64,000 bases of DNA from Chelatococcus sp. YT9 (GCF_018398315.1 NZ_JAHBRW010000001.1:1670001-1734000), one strand, 5' to 3'. Shown: positions 51,509 through 61,180, counted from the stretch's first letter. Notes: generated by a model from the sequence alone, not told the origin. Translations and numbers: made by a program.

Positions 51509-52690
51509 ATGAGTGGAGTGTGGTTTTTAAGCCTATTAAATCCGATAATTGCATCCGCTTTCGCGTCAATTTTCTTCGTGATCTGGCTTCACCAGCGAGG
51601 ACGAGGCTACATTCTTTATATCTTCGGCGCGGCATTGTTTTATGTTGCCGGATACATTGCTCACGTTTTTCGGTTTGGGGAAAGCATCGGCGGCAATCCC
51701 CCTTTTCCAGCCATGTTTTATTCAGCCAGCGTCATTCTGCTATTTTATGGGATTTTCAGCCGTAAGAAAATAAGGTTCGGCTATTTCCTGATGCCAGGAA
51801 TTATTGCGACTATGATCGCGCTAATATTATATTTTTATTTTGTAGCGAATAGCGTATATATGAGGGTCTATATCATTAATTTCGGCTTTGGCATCCTGTT
51901 TCTCGTAGCGGCTTATCGTCTGAGGCGCGCGGGCAACTTCGGAGCAGCAGATCGTATTCTTTTCTGGGTCCTTGTCGCGTCTGGCATTCAGTTCTTTCCT
52001 CGGACCATTCTCGCCCTTGAAGTGTTCGATCGCGGCCTCCTTCCGCGCGATTTTGGGCGTTCGATCTTCTGGCTATGGCTCAACTTCTCTCTCGTCATCG
52101 TCATTGTCGGCATCGCGCTCGCCGTGTTGACGGCCGTTGTCCTCGATATCATCGACGATCTCAAGAAGGACAGCAGCACCGACCTCATGACCGGGCTTCT
52201 CAATCGTCGCGGGTTCGAGGAACGTGCAGGCGCCATGCTTCTCGGAGAGGAGGGCAGCCCCGTCAGCATGGTCTACTGTGACATTGATCACTTCAAGGCC
52301 ATCAACGACACCCACGGGCATGCCGCCGGTGACCGCGTCATTCAGGAATTTGCCGACCTCCTTGCCACCGAGATGCGGGCGGAAGACATCGCCGGTCGCA
52401 TTGGTGGAGAAGAATTCGCGATCCTGCTGCCCGATGCCGATATCGAGGGCGCCAGGGCTTTCGCGGAGCGGGTGCGGCGCAATCTCGAGGCGCGCCGTTT
52501 CGAGACCCTGGCCGGGCGGCCGCGCGTGACGGCGAGTTTCGGTATCGCTACCCGGCGGGCCGGAGAGTATCTCCATGAACTCACGCGTCGCGCCGACAAG
52601 ATGCTTTATGAGGCCAAGGGGGGTGGACGAAATTGCGTCTACCCCCCGGGCGACAACGTGTTGGACTTCCCCTCGCAGGCGAAGGCTTGA
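51509..52690 (+). CDS. Membrane-bound diguanylate cyclase (GGDEF)
   Basis: 393-residue protein with about seven N-terminal membrane helices (to about residue 215), a sensor module I cannot assign to a named family, and a C-terminal GGDEF domain. The active-site motif is intact (RIGGEEFAILL), with DIDHFKAINDTHGHAAGD upstream. A product-inhibition I-site RAED lies five residues before GGEEF. It should make cyclic di-GMP in response to a membrane signal. Start ATG 51509 directly precedes the first helix; 51455 is an in-frame alternative. The membrane part has lower GC than its surroundings. Confidence 0.9.
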   Translation: MSGVWFLSLLNPIIASAFASIFFVIWLHQRGRGYILYIFGAALFYVAGYIAHVFRFGESIGGNPPFPAMFYSASVILLFYGIFSRKKIRFGYFLMPGIIATMIALILYFYFVANSVYMRVYIINFGFGILFLVAAYRLRRAGNFGAADRILFWVLVASGIQFFPRTILALEVFDRGLLPRDFGRSIFWLWLNFSLVIVIVGIALAVLTAVVLDIIDDLKKDSSTDLMTGLLNRRGFEERAGAMLLGEEGSPVSMVYCDIDHFKAINDTHGHAAGDRVIQEFADLLATEMRAEDIAGRIGGEEFAILLPDADIEGARAFAERVRRNLEARRFETLAGRPRVTASFGIATRRAGEYLHELTRRADKMLYEAKGGGRNCVYPPGDNVLDFPSQAKA

Positions 52691-52721
52691 CTACTTCGCG
52701 CTCCCTTCGATCGGGGAACCG

Positions 52722-53429
52722 TCAGACGACTCTCACTTCGATATCACCGACACCTTCGACATGGCCCTTCATGACATCGCCGCGGGTGATCGCGCCGACG
52801 CCCGCGGGCGTGCCCGAGAAGATGAGGTCGCCGGGGGCGAGCGTGAATAGGCCCGAGAGATAGGCGATCGCTTCGGGCACCTTCCAGATCATCTGGTTGA
52901 GATCACCGGTCTGGCGGCGCTCACCGTTGACGTCGAGCCAGATGGCCCCGGCGGAGGGATGGCCGATCAGCGACGCGGGAACGATGGGGCTGCAAGGAGC
53001 CGAATGTTCGAAGGCCTTGCCGACTTCCCACGGCCGGCCGAGATCCTTGGCCTTGCCCTGCAGGTCACGCCGGGTCATGTCGAGGCCGACGGCATAGCCG
53101 AAGACGTGTTCGAGCGCCCGCTCCACGGGGATGTCATGTCCGCCCTGCCCAAGTGCCACGACCATCTCGATCTCGAAATGCACGTCGCTGGATTGCGGCG
53201 GATAGGGAAAGCCGGCATCGGGGAGCAGCACATTGTCCGGGTTCTTCTGGAAGAAGAACGGCGGCTCCTTGTTTGGATCATGGCCCATCTCAATGGCATG
53301 GGCAGCAAAGTTGCGGCCGACACAATAGATCCGGCGGACAGGAAAGCGTGCGTCGGTGCCCTTCACCGGCAGGGAGGGAAGGACAGGCGGATTGACTGCA
53401 TACTGGATTGCGGATGAGGCATCGGCCAT
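52722..53429 (-). CDS. Fumarylacetoacetate hydrolase family protein
   Basis: 235-residue FAH-fold enzyme. Seen: RRIYCVGRNFAAHAIEMG, the metal-binding acidic residues in DVHFEIEMVVALG, an Asp in YAVGLDMTRRDLQ, and SGTPAGVGAITRGD. Homologues include acylpyruvate hydrolases and oxaloacetate decarboxylases; the specific reaction cannot be assigned from context. Confidence 0.9.
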   Translation of the reverse strand: MADASSAIQYAVNPPVLPSLPVKGTDARFPVRRIYCVGRNFAAHAIEMGHDPNKEPPFFFQKNPDNVLLPDAGFPYPPQSSDVHFEIEMVVALGQGGHDIPVERALEHVFGYAVGLDMTRRDLQGKAKDLGRPWEVGKAFEHSAPCSPIVPASLIGHPSAGAIWLDVNGERRQTGDLNQMIWKVPEAIAYLSGLFTLAPGDLIFSGTPAGVGAITRGDVMKGHVEGVGDIEVRVV

Positions 53430-53553
53430 GGATCGCTTCCTTCGTTACGGCAGGGGCTCGATGAGCGGGAGCTCGACGACCAAGGTCATGGGAGCAATTC
53501 CGTGGCAAACCTGCAACGGCTTTCCGCTCCAAATCGTCTAGATCAAGGAGTGT

Positions 53554-54591
53554 TCAGGCGCGCATGGCGTCGAGGGGCCAGCGTGCTTTAGCCGGCGCGG
53601 TGAGATCATCGGTGAGATCAAGCCTGAGACGTTCGAGCCCAGCCCAGGCGATCATCGCGGCGTTGTCCGTGCAAAGCGCCGGTGGCGGCGTGACAAGGCG
53701 CAGGCCTGCTTCCACGGCGAAGCGCTGCAGCGCGGCCCGAATCATCTGATTTGCGGCGACACCGCCAGCCACGACCAGCGCAGTCGGGTTTCCTGCCGCC
53801 GCGTGGAAGGCCCGCAAGGCGACCCGGCTGCGGTCCACGATCACATCGACGACGGCGGCCTGGAATGAGGCGCAGAGATCGGCAATGTCCGTGGCGCTGA
53901 GCGGCGCGATCCGCTCGGCCTCCAGGCGGACCGCGGTCTTCAGGCCGGAGAGGGAGAAATCCGGCACATCCCGCCGGAGCATCGGCCGAGGCAGAGCGAA
54001 GCGCTCGGGGTCGCCACGCATGGCCTCCTTCTCGACCTCCGGTCCGCCGGGATAGGGCAGGCCGAGCATTTTCGCCGTTTTATCGAAGGCTTCGCCAATC
54101 GCATCGTCGATGGTTGTGCCTAGCCTGACATAATCACCCACGCCGCGCACACAGACGAGCTGGGTGTGTCCTCCGGAGGCGAGGAGCAGCAGATAGGGAA
54201 AGCCGACCGAATCGGTCAGCCGGGCGGTGAGCGCGTGGCCTTCCAGATGGTTGACGGCGATGAGGGGCTTGCCCGCGACGAGTGCCAGCGCCTTCGCCGC
54301 AGTCAGGCCCACGATGACCCCGCCGATCAGCCCAGGGCCTGCCGCCGCGGCGATGCCGTCCATGTCCGAGAGTTCGAGGCCGGCCCGCGCCAGGGCTCGC
54401 GCCACGAGGAGATCGAGCGCCTCCACATGGGCCCGGGCGGCGATTTCCGGCACCACGCCTCCATAGGCGGCATGCTCGGCAATCTGGCTGAGAACTTCAT
54501 TGGCGAGGATATGGCCACGTCCATCGCCGTCGCAGGAGACGACGGCCGCCGCCGTCTCATCGCAAGTGGTCTCCAAACCGAGTATACGCAT
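53554..54591 (-). CDS. tsaD: tRNA N6-threonylcarbamoyladenosine biosynthesis protein TsaD
   Basis: Transfers the threonylcarbamoyl group to A37 of ANN-decoding tRNAs together with TsaB and TsaE (345 residues). Seen: [18 protein letters not shown], the metal-binding HLEGH in [25 protein letters not shown] and [16 protein letters not shown] 54591 starts the conserved fold. It diverges from hemC, a conserved alphaproteobacterial pairing. Confidence 0.96.
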   Translation of the reverse strand: MRILGLETTCDETAAAVVSCDGDGRGHILANEVLSQIAEHAAYGGVVPEIAARAHVEALDLLVARALARAGLELSDMDGIAAAAGPGLIGGVIVGLTAAKALALVAGKPLIAVNHLEGHALTARLTDSVGFPYLLLLASGGHTQLVCVRGVGDYVRLGTTIDDAIGEAFDKTAKMLGLPYPGGPEVEKEAMRGDPERFALPRPMLRRDVPDFSLSGLKTAVRLEAERIAPLSATDIADLCASFQAAVVDVIVDRSRVALRAFHAAAGNPTALVVAGGVAANQMIRAALQRFAVEAGLRLVTPPPALCTDNAAMIAWAGLERLRLDLTDDLTAPAKARWPLDAMRA

Positions 54592-54740
54592 GGTCACCAA
54601 AGCGGGCCGGTATCCCGCGACGTTGTTTCGGAATTGTTCTGGAACCACCTATAGTCCGAGCGGCGATCCTTCGCCATCTAAAGTCTTACACCTAGAGTTC
54701 GCCTGGCCTCGCAGGACCAGGGCCCACGGAGTGCGTTGCA

Positions 54741-55673
54741 GTGTCGATCATTTTTCCCGAGCGCATGGTCATCGGAACCCGCGCCAGCCCGCTCGCCCTC
54801 GCCCAGGCCGAGGAGACGCGAGCGCGGCTTGTCGCGGCGGCCGGCCTCGCGCCGGAAGCCTTGCCGTTGCTGCCGCTGACCACCACGGGGGACAAGATCC
54901 AGGACCGCGCTCTGTCCGAGGCCGGCGGCAAGGGGCTTTTCACAAAGGAGCTCGATGCCGCGCTCTTCGCGGGTTCAGCCGACCTGACGGTGCATTCGGC
55001 CAAGGATCTGCCGACCGAGCTGCCGGAGGGCCTCGTGATCGCCGGCTATCTGCCGCGTGAGGATGTGCGGGACGTCTTCATCAGCCGCCGCGCCGACAGT
55101 CTGATGAGCTTGCCGGTGGGGGCGGTGGTCGGCAGCGCTTCTCTGCGGCGGCAGGCGCAGATCCTGCGCGCTCGCCCTGATCTCAAGGTAACACTGCTGC
55201 GTGGCAATGTCGCAACGCGGCTTGCGCGCCTCGACGAGGGCCGTGTCGACGCCACTCTCCTGGCCCTCGCCGGATTGAAGCGGCTCGGCAAGGTGGATGT
55301 CGCCACGGCTATCCTCGATACGGATGATTTTCTGCCCGCCGTCGGGCAGGGCGCCATCGCGCTCGTGGCGCGGGCCGGCGACGCGGCGGTGCTCGCCGCG
55401 GCGGCAACAATCGCCGATCACGACACCGGGGTGGCGCTCACCGCCGAGCGCGCGTTCCTCAAGGTGCTGGACGGCTCTTGCCGCACGCCGATCGCGGGCC
55501 ACGCGACAGTGGACGGCGGGCGCTTGCGCTTTCGTGGGCTGTTGCTGGCGCCTGACGGCAGCCGCTTCGTTGCTGTCGCGCGCGAAGGAGACATCAGGGA
55601 GGCGGCTGCTCTCGGCGAGGAGGCGGGCCGAGCGGTCATCGCTGAGGCCGGCCCGGACCTTCTGCGCGGGTGA
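54741..55673 (+). CDS. hemC: Porphobilinogen deaminase (hydroxymethylbilane synthase)
   Basis: Polymerises four porphobilinogens to hydroxymethylbilane (310 residues). Seen: VIGTRASPLALAQAEE, GGKGLFTKELDAAL, VHSAKDLPTELPEGL, GSASLRRQAQIL and the dipyrromethane-attaching Cys in LDGSCRTPIAGHA. The annotated start is GTG 54741; ATG 54765 is an alternative that retains all motifs. First gene of hemC-hemD-mic60-hemY. Confidence 0.97.
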   Translation: MSIIFPERMVIGTRASPLALAQAEETRARLVAAAGLAPEALPLLPLTTTGDKIQDRALSEAGGKGLFTKELDAALFAGSADLTVHSAKDLPTELPEGLVIAGYLPREDVRDVFISRRADSLMSLPVGAVVGSASLRRQAQILRARPDLKVTLLRGNVATRLARLDEGRVDATLLALAGLKRLGKVDVATAILDTDDFLPAVGQGAIALVARAGDAAVLAAAATIADHDTGVALTAERAFLKVLDGSCRTPIAGHATVDGGRLRFRGLLLAPDGSRFVAVAREGDIREAAALGEEAGRAVIAEAGPDLLRG

Positions 55674-55686
55674 GCAAGGGGCGGCC

Positions 55687-56385
55687 ATGCGTATTCTTGT
55701 CTTTCGTCCCCAGGCTGCCGCCGAACGCACCGCGGCGCGCCTTTCCCTCCTCGGTCATGAGGCGGTGCTGACGCCGGCGACCCGCATCGTTCCCGTTGAT
55801 ACACCACGGCCGGAGGGACCTTTCGCAGCGATCGTGGTGGGAAGCGCGAATAGTTTCGTCATCGCGGCGGACGATATGATTCGCGCCGTGCCCGTCATCG
55901 CGGTGGGAGAGCGCACGGCGGAGGTGGCGCGGGCGCGCGGCTTCACGGATGTGGAAAGCGCTGATGGCGATCGGATCGCCATGGCGGCGCTCGCCCGGCG
56001 GCGGTTTCCGGCGGGTGGTCGCGCCCTCGTTCTGCAGGGGCGCGATCACAAAGCCGACACAATGGCGCTCCTGGCTGACGCCGGCCTGACGCCCGTCAGC
56101 TGGATCGTCTATGCGGCTGCGGCCGTGGAAGCCCTGACTAGCGAGGCCGAGGAGGCCCTTCACCGGGAACAGATCGACGCGGTTCTCCATTACTCGCGCA
56201 GGAGTGCAGAGGTGGCGCTTTCCCTTGTAGATCGTGCCCATCTTGGGCGACCATTTTTCGCAGCCCGTCAGGTGTGTCTGTCGCCTGATGTGGCAGAGCC
56301 ATTGCGCAGGGCGGGCGCGCAACAGATCGTGGTGGCCGTCGCGCCACGGGAGGAGGCCTTGCTCGCGGCGTTGAGTGAGGCTTGA
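55687..56385 (+). CDS. hemD: Uroporphyrinogen-III synthase
   Basis: 232-residue cyclase that closes and inverts ring D of hydroxymethylbilane. HemD sequences are poorly conserved; here MRILVFRPQAAAERTAARL, AIVVGSANSFVIAADD and the C-terminal VCLSPDVAEPLRRAGAQQ fit the two-lobed fold. Position directly after hemC (13-base gap) supports the call. Confidence 0.9.
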   Translation: MRILVFRPQAAAERTAARLSLLGHEAVLTPATRIVPVDTPRPEGPFAAIVVGSANSFVIAADDMIRAVPVIAVGERTAEVARARGFTDVESADGDRIAMAALARRRFPAGGRALVLQGRDHKADTMALLADAGLTPVSWIVYAAAAVEALTSEAEEALHREQIDAVLHYSRRSAEVALSLVDRAHLGRPFFAARQVCLSPDVAEPLRRAGAQQIVVAVAPREEALLAALSEA

Positions 56386-56468
56386 GGCTCGCCACCGGCG
56401 CCGCACAGGTGGTATGACGCAGGGATGAACCGACAGCGAGGCGCATTGATTCACGGGGAGCAGCCAGA

Positions 56469-57905
56469 ATGACCGATGACACGGCCATGACCCCTCCGCC
56501 CAAGCCGGGCCGGGGCAAGCTGCGGCGCAACCCCACCACACTGGATCTGACCGCCTCGCCCGCTCCCGCTCCTGATAGGGATCAGGCGGTGAAGCCCACG
56601 GACGAGGTTGGCGGTGCATCGGACGCGAGCCAGCCATCGATGCAAGACGCTCCCATCGAAGCCGCAGCGAGGCCCTCCGCCGTGGAAGCGGAACCCGCTC
56701 GTCCAGCTGGCGAGAGCAGCGGAACTGAGGGTTTCATGGAACGGCCGAATGAAGGCGCGGGCAGCGAAAAGGACAGCATCGACGAAACGTCGGCGGCCGA
56801 TATGCAGGATGACGGAGCCAACCGCCTGCGCGCGGCGGCCTCTGGCATTCCACCATCGGGAATTGCATCGAACCCAGCCGGCCCTGGCAGCTCATCCTCG
56901 CCGCCGCAGCCCCCGCCCGAGTCGTCAGTCTCGGTGAAGGCACTGGCGCTTGCAGCTATTGCGGGCGCCATTGCGGGCGGGTTGGTCAGCTTTCTGCTGA
57001 TGCCGACCTCAACGCCGGTCGACGAGACCGCCTCGCGTCTCATGGCGCTGGAACGCCGGGTTGCAGCGTTGCCTGCGGCTCTGCCCCAGGACGACGTGAA
57101 GGCCCTTGCGACCCGCGTCCAAGGGCTTTCTGAAGAGGTCGCTGGGCTCGGACGTGATGTGGCAGCGGCGGCCGCCACTGCGGATCAGGCCGCCAGCCGC
57201 GCCGCAGCCTTGGAGAAGGCTCCCCAGCCAGCACCGGCGCAGCCATCTGTCCCACCGCAGGTCGTTCAGGCGCAGGAGCAGCGCCTGAACGCGCTCGAAG
57301 GTGCCATTGACCGTCTCGACCCCGCGCGCCTGGCAGCGGCCACATCGGACGCTTCGACCCGTGCTGGCCGCGTGGCGACGCTGGCTGCCCGGGCTGTCCT
57401 CGCCGAGGATCTGCTCGGCCGGATCCGGCGCGGCGAGCCTCTCTCGCAGACGGTTGATCGCTTGGCTGCACTTGGGGTCCCGGAGCAAAAGCTCGCTCCG
57501 TTGCGCCAGGCGTCGGGTGCTGCCGTGGCGAGCCTGTCCACGCTGCGCGCAGAGTTCGAGGACTTGGAAGATCGGCTGGCACAATCCCAGGAGGCCCAGC
57601 CCGAGGACTTTACCAGTCGTGCGCTCGCCAGCATCAACCGCCTCGTTCGGATACGCACTGTCGGCGGCGATGCGGTGACGGACGGCGTGGCTGCGGTGAA
57701 TACGGCCCTCGCGCGCGGCGATGGCGCGGCTGCGCTGACCGCCTGGCAGGCCCTGCCGGAAAGCGCCCGCAAGACCTCCGCACCGTGGGGGGCGGCGCTG
57801 GAGCGCCACGTGGCGGCGGAAGGTGCCGCTCAGACGCTCTCCGACGAGACCGTTACGGCTCTGGCCGGCGAGGCCACCGGCGCCGGCACGGGGGCGCGGC
57901 CATGA
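56469..57905 (+). CDS. Mitofilin/Mic60-like inner-membrane protein
   Basis: 478-residue protein with a Pro/Ala/acidic N-terminus (1-150), one membrane helix (about 157-178, ALALAAIAGAIAGGLVSFLL), a coiled coil (about 190-300) and a C-terminal region ending in the mitofilin signature (INRLVRIRTVGGD through ALPESARKTSAPW). Alphaproteobacterial Mic60 homologues are known to sit in heme operons and shape intracytoplasmic membranes, the bacterial relatives of mitochondrial crista organisers. Overlaps hemY by four bases (ATGA). Confidence 0.87.
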   Translation: MTDDTAMTPPPKPGRGKLRRNPTTLDLTASPAPAPDRDQAVKPTDEVGGASDASQPSMQDAPIEAAARPSAVEAEPARPAGESSGTEGFMERPNEGAGSEKDSIDETSAADMQDDGANRLRAAASGIPPSGIASNPAGPGSSSSPPQPPPESSVSVKALALAAIAGAIAGGLVSFLLMPTSTPVDETASRLMALERRVAALPAALPQDDVKALATRVQGLSEEVAGLGRDVAAAAATADQAASRAAALEKAPQPAPAQPSVPPQVVQAQEQRLNALEGAIDRLDPARLAAATSDASTRAGRVATLAARAVLAEDLLGRIRRGEPLSQTVDRLAALGVPEQKLAPLRQASGAAVASLSTLRAEFEDLEDRLAQSQEAQPEDFTSRALASINRLVRIRTVGGDAVTDGVAAVNTALARGDGAAALTAWQALPESARKTSAPWGAALERHVAAEGAAQTLSDETVTALAGEATGAGTGARP

Positions 57906-59710
57906 TCAGGGTCCTCGCTTTCCTTGCATTGCTCGCGCTAGTCGCCCTCGGCGCCTCGTGGCTTGCCGATCGCCCCGGCGAGGTCGCCGTGATCTGGCAA
58001 GGCTATCGCATCGAGACATCGGTCGCGGTGCTCCTGGCGGCTGTGCTCGCGCTTGCCTTTCTGCTGGTGTGCCTGTGGTCGCTGTTGCACCTCGTTCTGC
58101 GGCTTCCGAGCGTCATGAGTTTTGCCTCGCGGGCACGACGGCGCAATCGAGGCTACGTAGCGGTTTCGCGCGGCATGGTGGCGGTTGGAGCTGGCGATCC
58201 GCTCGCCGCCCGGCGCCACGCCAGTGACGCGGAGCGCTGGCTCGGACGGGAGCCGCTGACCCTGCTCCTGAAGGCCCAGGCCGCGCAGATCTCCGGCGAT
58301 CGCACGGGCGCGGAGGCGACCTTCACCGATATGCTCGACGATGCCGAAACGCGGGTTCTCGGCCTGCGCGGACTGTTCGTCGAGGCGCGGCGCAAGGGCG
58401 ATGCGGTCGCCGCGCGCGCCTATGTGACGAAGGCTGTAGAACTCGCTCCGGGCGTTGCTTGGGCCAGCGAGGCCATGCTCGAGTTCCAGTCGGCTGAGCG
58501 GGACTGGCGGGGAGCGCTCGCCAAGCTCGAACAGCGTGTCGCCTTGCGAACCATTGACAAGGGCACAGCCAAGCGACAGCGCGCCGTGTTGCTGACAGCC
58601 GACGCGCTGGACCGAGCCGACAAGGAGCCGGAAGCGGCACTCGCGGCCGCGCAGGCGGCCGTGAAGCTCGCGCCAGATCTCGTGCCGGCCTCAGCCTTGG
58701 CCGGCCGTCTCCTCGCTGCCAGCGGCAAACTCCGGAAGGCGGCCAAGGTTCTGGAAGCAAGCTGGAAGATCGATCCGCATCCCGACATCGCGGCCGCTTA
58801 TCTTGATATACGTCACGGCGATTCGACCCATGACCGTCTGGCTCGCGCCGAGACGCTCGCCAAGCTCAAGCCGCGCCATCCGGAATCGACGCTCGCCGTC
58901 GCCGAGGCCGCGATTGCCGCGCATGAATATGCCAGGGCAAAACAGGCGCTGGCCCCGCTCCTTGCCGAGCGGCCGACCGTGCGCGCCTGCCTTTTGATGG
59001 CGGATATCGAGGAAGCGGAGCACGGCGCTTCGGCTGCGCTCCGTCAATGGCTCGGCAAGGCGGCACGCGCGCCGCGTGACGCGACGTGGATGGCCGATGG
59101 TGTCACTTCAGACCATTGGGAGCCGGTGTCGCCTGTCTCGGGGCGCCTTGACGCCTTCCAGTGGGTGGCACCGGCCGAGCAGATCGCCCACGGGCGCGTG
59201 CACAGCGACGCTGACGCGGTGCTTGCCGATGGCGATGAGCGGACAGTCCTTTTACCGGCTGCGCCGGATGACGAGCCGGTGAGCAAGGACGCGTTCCCTG
59301 CTCCTGCGACAGAGGCGTCCTCTCCTAGTCCCTCGACTCCTCCTGCAATAACTCCCGTCTCACCGGCTCCCGCGTCATCGGCCGAGCCGGCGCCGGTCGC
59401 GGCGGCCAGCGGTCTGTCACCGGAACCTGCCGCGCGGCCCGCTGGACAGGGCGGTGCTGCTGCGTCGCCGGAGCCGCCGCAGGCAGAACCAGCCGGCGAG
59501 GCTTCTCGCGTCATGAAACCGGAGAGTATGCCGCCTGAGGCCAAGCCGGCGCTAAAGGCGACCGCGGAGAAAGCGGAGATGTCCACGAAGCGCGTTTCCG
59601 GACCGGTGGTTTTTCCCGTTGCCCGTCCTCCGGACGATCCCGGCACGGAAGACGTGGCGCTCGATGACCCGCAGGCTGGCGAGCGTCATCCGTACATGGG
59701 CCGCCTTTGA
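57902..59710 (+). CDS. hemY: HemY-like inner-membrane TPR protein
   Basis: 602-residue protein with two N-terminal membrane helices (about 3-22 and 38-66) enclosing the HemY_N pattern WLADRPGEVAVIWQGYRIETS, then a TPR-type helical domain (about 85-410). The last 140 residues are Pro/Ala/Glu-rich and probably disordered. The name refers to the E. coli hemX-hemY neighbourhood protein, not to the oxidase; molecular role is unproven. Translationally coupled to mic60. Confidence 0.9.
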   Translation: MIRVLAFLALLALVALGASWLADRPGEVAVIWQGYRIETSVAVLLAAVLALAFLLVCLWSLLHLVLRLPSVMSFASRARRRNRGYVAVSRGMVAVGAGDPLAARRHASDAERWLGREPLTLLLKAQAAQISGDRTGAEATFTDMLDDAETRVLGLRGLFVEARRKGDAVAARAYVTKAVELAPGVAWASEAMLEFQSAERDWRGALAKLEQRVALRTIDKGTAKRQRAVLLTADALDRADKEPEAALAAAQAAVKLAPDLVPASALAGRLLAASGKLRKAAKVLEASWKIDPHPDIAAAYLDIRHGDSTHDRLARAETLAKLKPRHPESTLAVAEAAIAAHEYARAKQALAPLLAERPTVRACLLMADIEEAEHGASAALRQWLGKAARAPRDATWMADGVTSDHWEPVSPVSGRLDAFQWVAPAEQIAHGRVHSDADAVLADGDERTVLLPAAPDDEPVSKDAFPAPATEASSPSPSTPPAITPVSPAPASSAEPAPVAAASGLSPEPAARPAGQGGAAASPEPPQAEPAGEASRVMKPESMPPEAKPALKATAEKAEMSTKRVSGPVVFPVARPPDDPGTEDVALDDPQAGERHPYMGRL

Positions 59711-59888
59711 ATGAGGCGGCAAGTCTTTGCGCCATTTGTGTCTGACCTGCGACGGTCGAGCCTCTCTAGAGGGCGCTCGTCGACGCGCGCTGGTTAAATC
59801 GGACGGACGTGCAGAGTTTGGCAAAGAGGATCTTGCCAAAACGCCCCCAATGCGGATATGAGAGCGCCAGCCAAGAGTGACTGTCGAT

Positions 59889-59964
59889 GCCGCGGTAGCT
59901 CAGCTGGTAGAGCATCGCATTCGTAATGCGAGGGTCGGGGGTTCGAATCCCTTCCGCGGCACCA
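59889..59964 (+). tRNA. tRNA-Thr (anticodon CGU)
   Basis: 76 bases. Acceptor stem GCCGCGG/CCGCGGC, D-arm AGCTCAGCTGGTAGAGC, anticodon stem TCGCA/TGCGA with loop TTCGTAA (anticodon CGT, codon ACG), T-arm GGGGGTTCGAATCCCTT and an encoded CCA end. Confidence 0.97.
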
Positions 59965-60307
59965 CTCCTCCATCCAACACAGTCCGGTTTAGTACTGAAT
60001 CCGTTGAGAACAATGGGTTTGTGTCGGCGTGCCGGATGTGTCCCGCTAAGTGTGTTGGTTTCCAACGTGAAATCGTTGGTATTTTAAGTGGTAGTTTCAA
60101 AAGCCACTTGGCTGCGATACCAACCACCACCACGCGGCACTCATCTATCACGCGACCATCGCTGTCTAGGGCGCATGGATTCGTCAGATCCAGCAACACA
60201 TCCAAGGCTGCATAGAGATCAGTGATTTTCCTCCTTCGGCTGTTGTGCAAGCCGGTTGGGAAAGCGCCGGCGTCGTCGAAACCGAAGCGCCGACTACGCC
60301 ATCCAAA
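59965..60307. other. 343-base spacer with nested alternative hairpins
   Basis: No gene seen. Between about 60053 and 60124 the segments GTTGG, CCAAC, CGTTGG and ACCAAC alternate so that several pairings compete: GTTGG-TTT-CCAAC; CCAACG/CGTTGG (60062-60067 with 60074-60079); and GTTGGTAT/ATACCAAC (60075-60082 with 60117-60124) enclosing AAGTGG/CCACTT (60086-60091 with 60104-60109). It could be a structured RNA or the remnant of a palindromic element. Confidence 0.45.
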
Positions 60308-60898
60308 CTAGAAGGTCGGTGGGGTGTTCGCCCATAGAACTCGGGCGGGCGTCTCGCCGGGATTGTTGTAGGCGTGCGGCAATTCGGAATGGAAAAGGAA
60401 GGAGTCTCCCGCTGTCAGCCGATAGGTGCGACCGGCAACTTGCAGGTCAATCATACCTTCGAGGATGAAGCCCATTTCCTCGCCCACATGGCTGATGGCT
60501 TCGTGGCCACCGCCTTGCGGGGCGACGATGTGGATATTCACCTGTAACAGGGATTTCGGCCCCAGCGGAACAACCTGTTCGAGCAGGACGCCACTGGAAT
60601 TGGCCCTCGCATTCATCTGGATGCGGGGGCGGCTTCCGCTTCTGACGATGAAGGCCGGCTCCTCGTCCGCCCGATCGGAATCGAAGAGGTGAGAAATATT
60701 GATGTCGAGAGCGGCGACGAGGCGATGCAATAGAGTGAGCGACGGCTGAACCTTGTCGCGTTCGAGCTTGGAAATGAAGCTCTCCGAGCAGTTGGTGATC
60801 TCAGATAGCTGCTTCATGCTCAGCCCCTTGATCTTGCGCGCGTGGCGAAGCCGCCCGCCGATATGTATCTGATCAACGTTCTCGACCACTTTCAGCAA
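60308..60898 (-). CDS. XRE-cupin transcriptional regulator
   Basis: 196-residue regulator: an N-terminal Cro/CI helix-turn-helix (residues 12-70, LRHARKIKGLSMKQLSEITN then ESFISKLERDKVQPSL) and a C-terminal cupin (about 110-190; HEAISHVGEEMGFILEG, then GDSFLFHSELPHAYNNPG). Such regulators control amino-acid, polyamine or ureide catabolism, with the cupin as ligand sensor. It diverges from the deacetylase-M20-TRAP operon and is its likely regulator. Confidence 0.9.
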   Translation of the reverse strand: MLKVVENVDQIHIGGRLRHARKIKGLSMKQLSEITNCSESFISKLERDKVQPSLTLLHRLVAALDINISHLFDSDRADEEPAFIVRSGSRPRIQMNARANSSGVLLEQVVPLGPKSLLQVNIHIVAPQGGGHEAISHVGEEMGFILEGMIDLQVAGRTYRLTAGDSFLFHSELPHAYNNPGETPARVLWANTPPTF

Positions 60899-60967
60899 TC
60901 CTCGTTGGATATGGCGTGCATCGCCATCATGCGTTTATGCACAAGGCATGACTTTTAGTAAAGTAGC

Positions 60968-61002
60968 TTGACAAGAGGGAAATTCCTGGTTCTCTTTGTC
61001 AA
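60968..61002. promoter_or_regulatory. Imperfect dyad between the XRE-cupin gene and the catabolic operon
   Basis: TTGACAAGAG (60968-60977) faces CTCTTTGTCAA (60992-61002), a near-palindrome with one base offset. TTGACA on both strands resembles -35 boxes, but no matching -10 was found at the right distance. Candidate operator for the adjacent regulator. Confidence 0.45.
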
Positions 61003-61180
61003 TATTGCCGGAGGGTACCGGTTTTCAACTGTCCGAGAAAGGGCGTCGAGTAAGCCCCGTGCGGGTGGAACGAAACCCGGCTTGTGTTCACCACTGCAAT
61101 GATTTCCACGGCGAAGAAAGCGGCCGACACGCTGTGTTTTCAGGATCTTTTCCATCGCCCTGTAGGCAGGAGAGCCGCGT

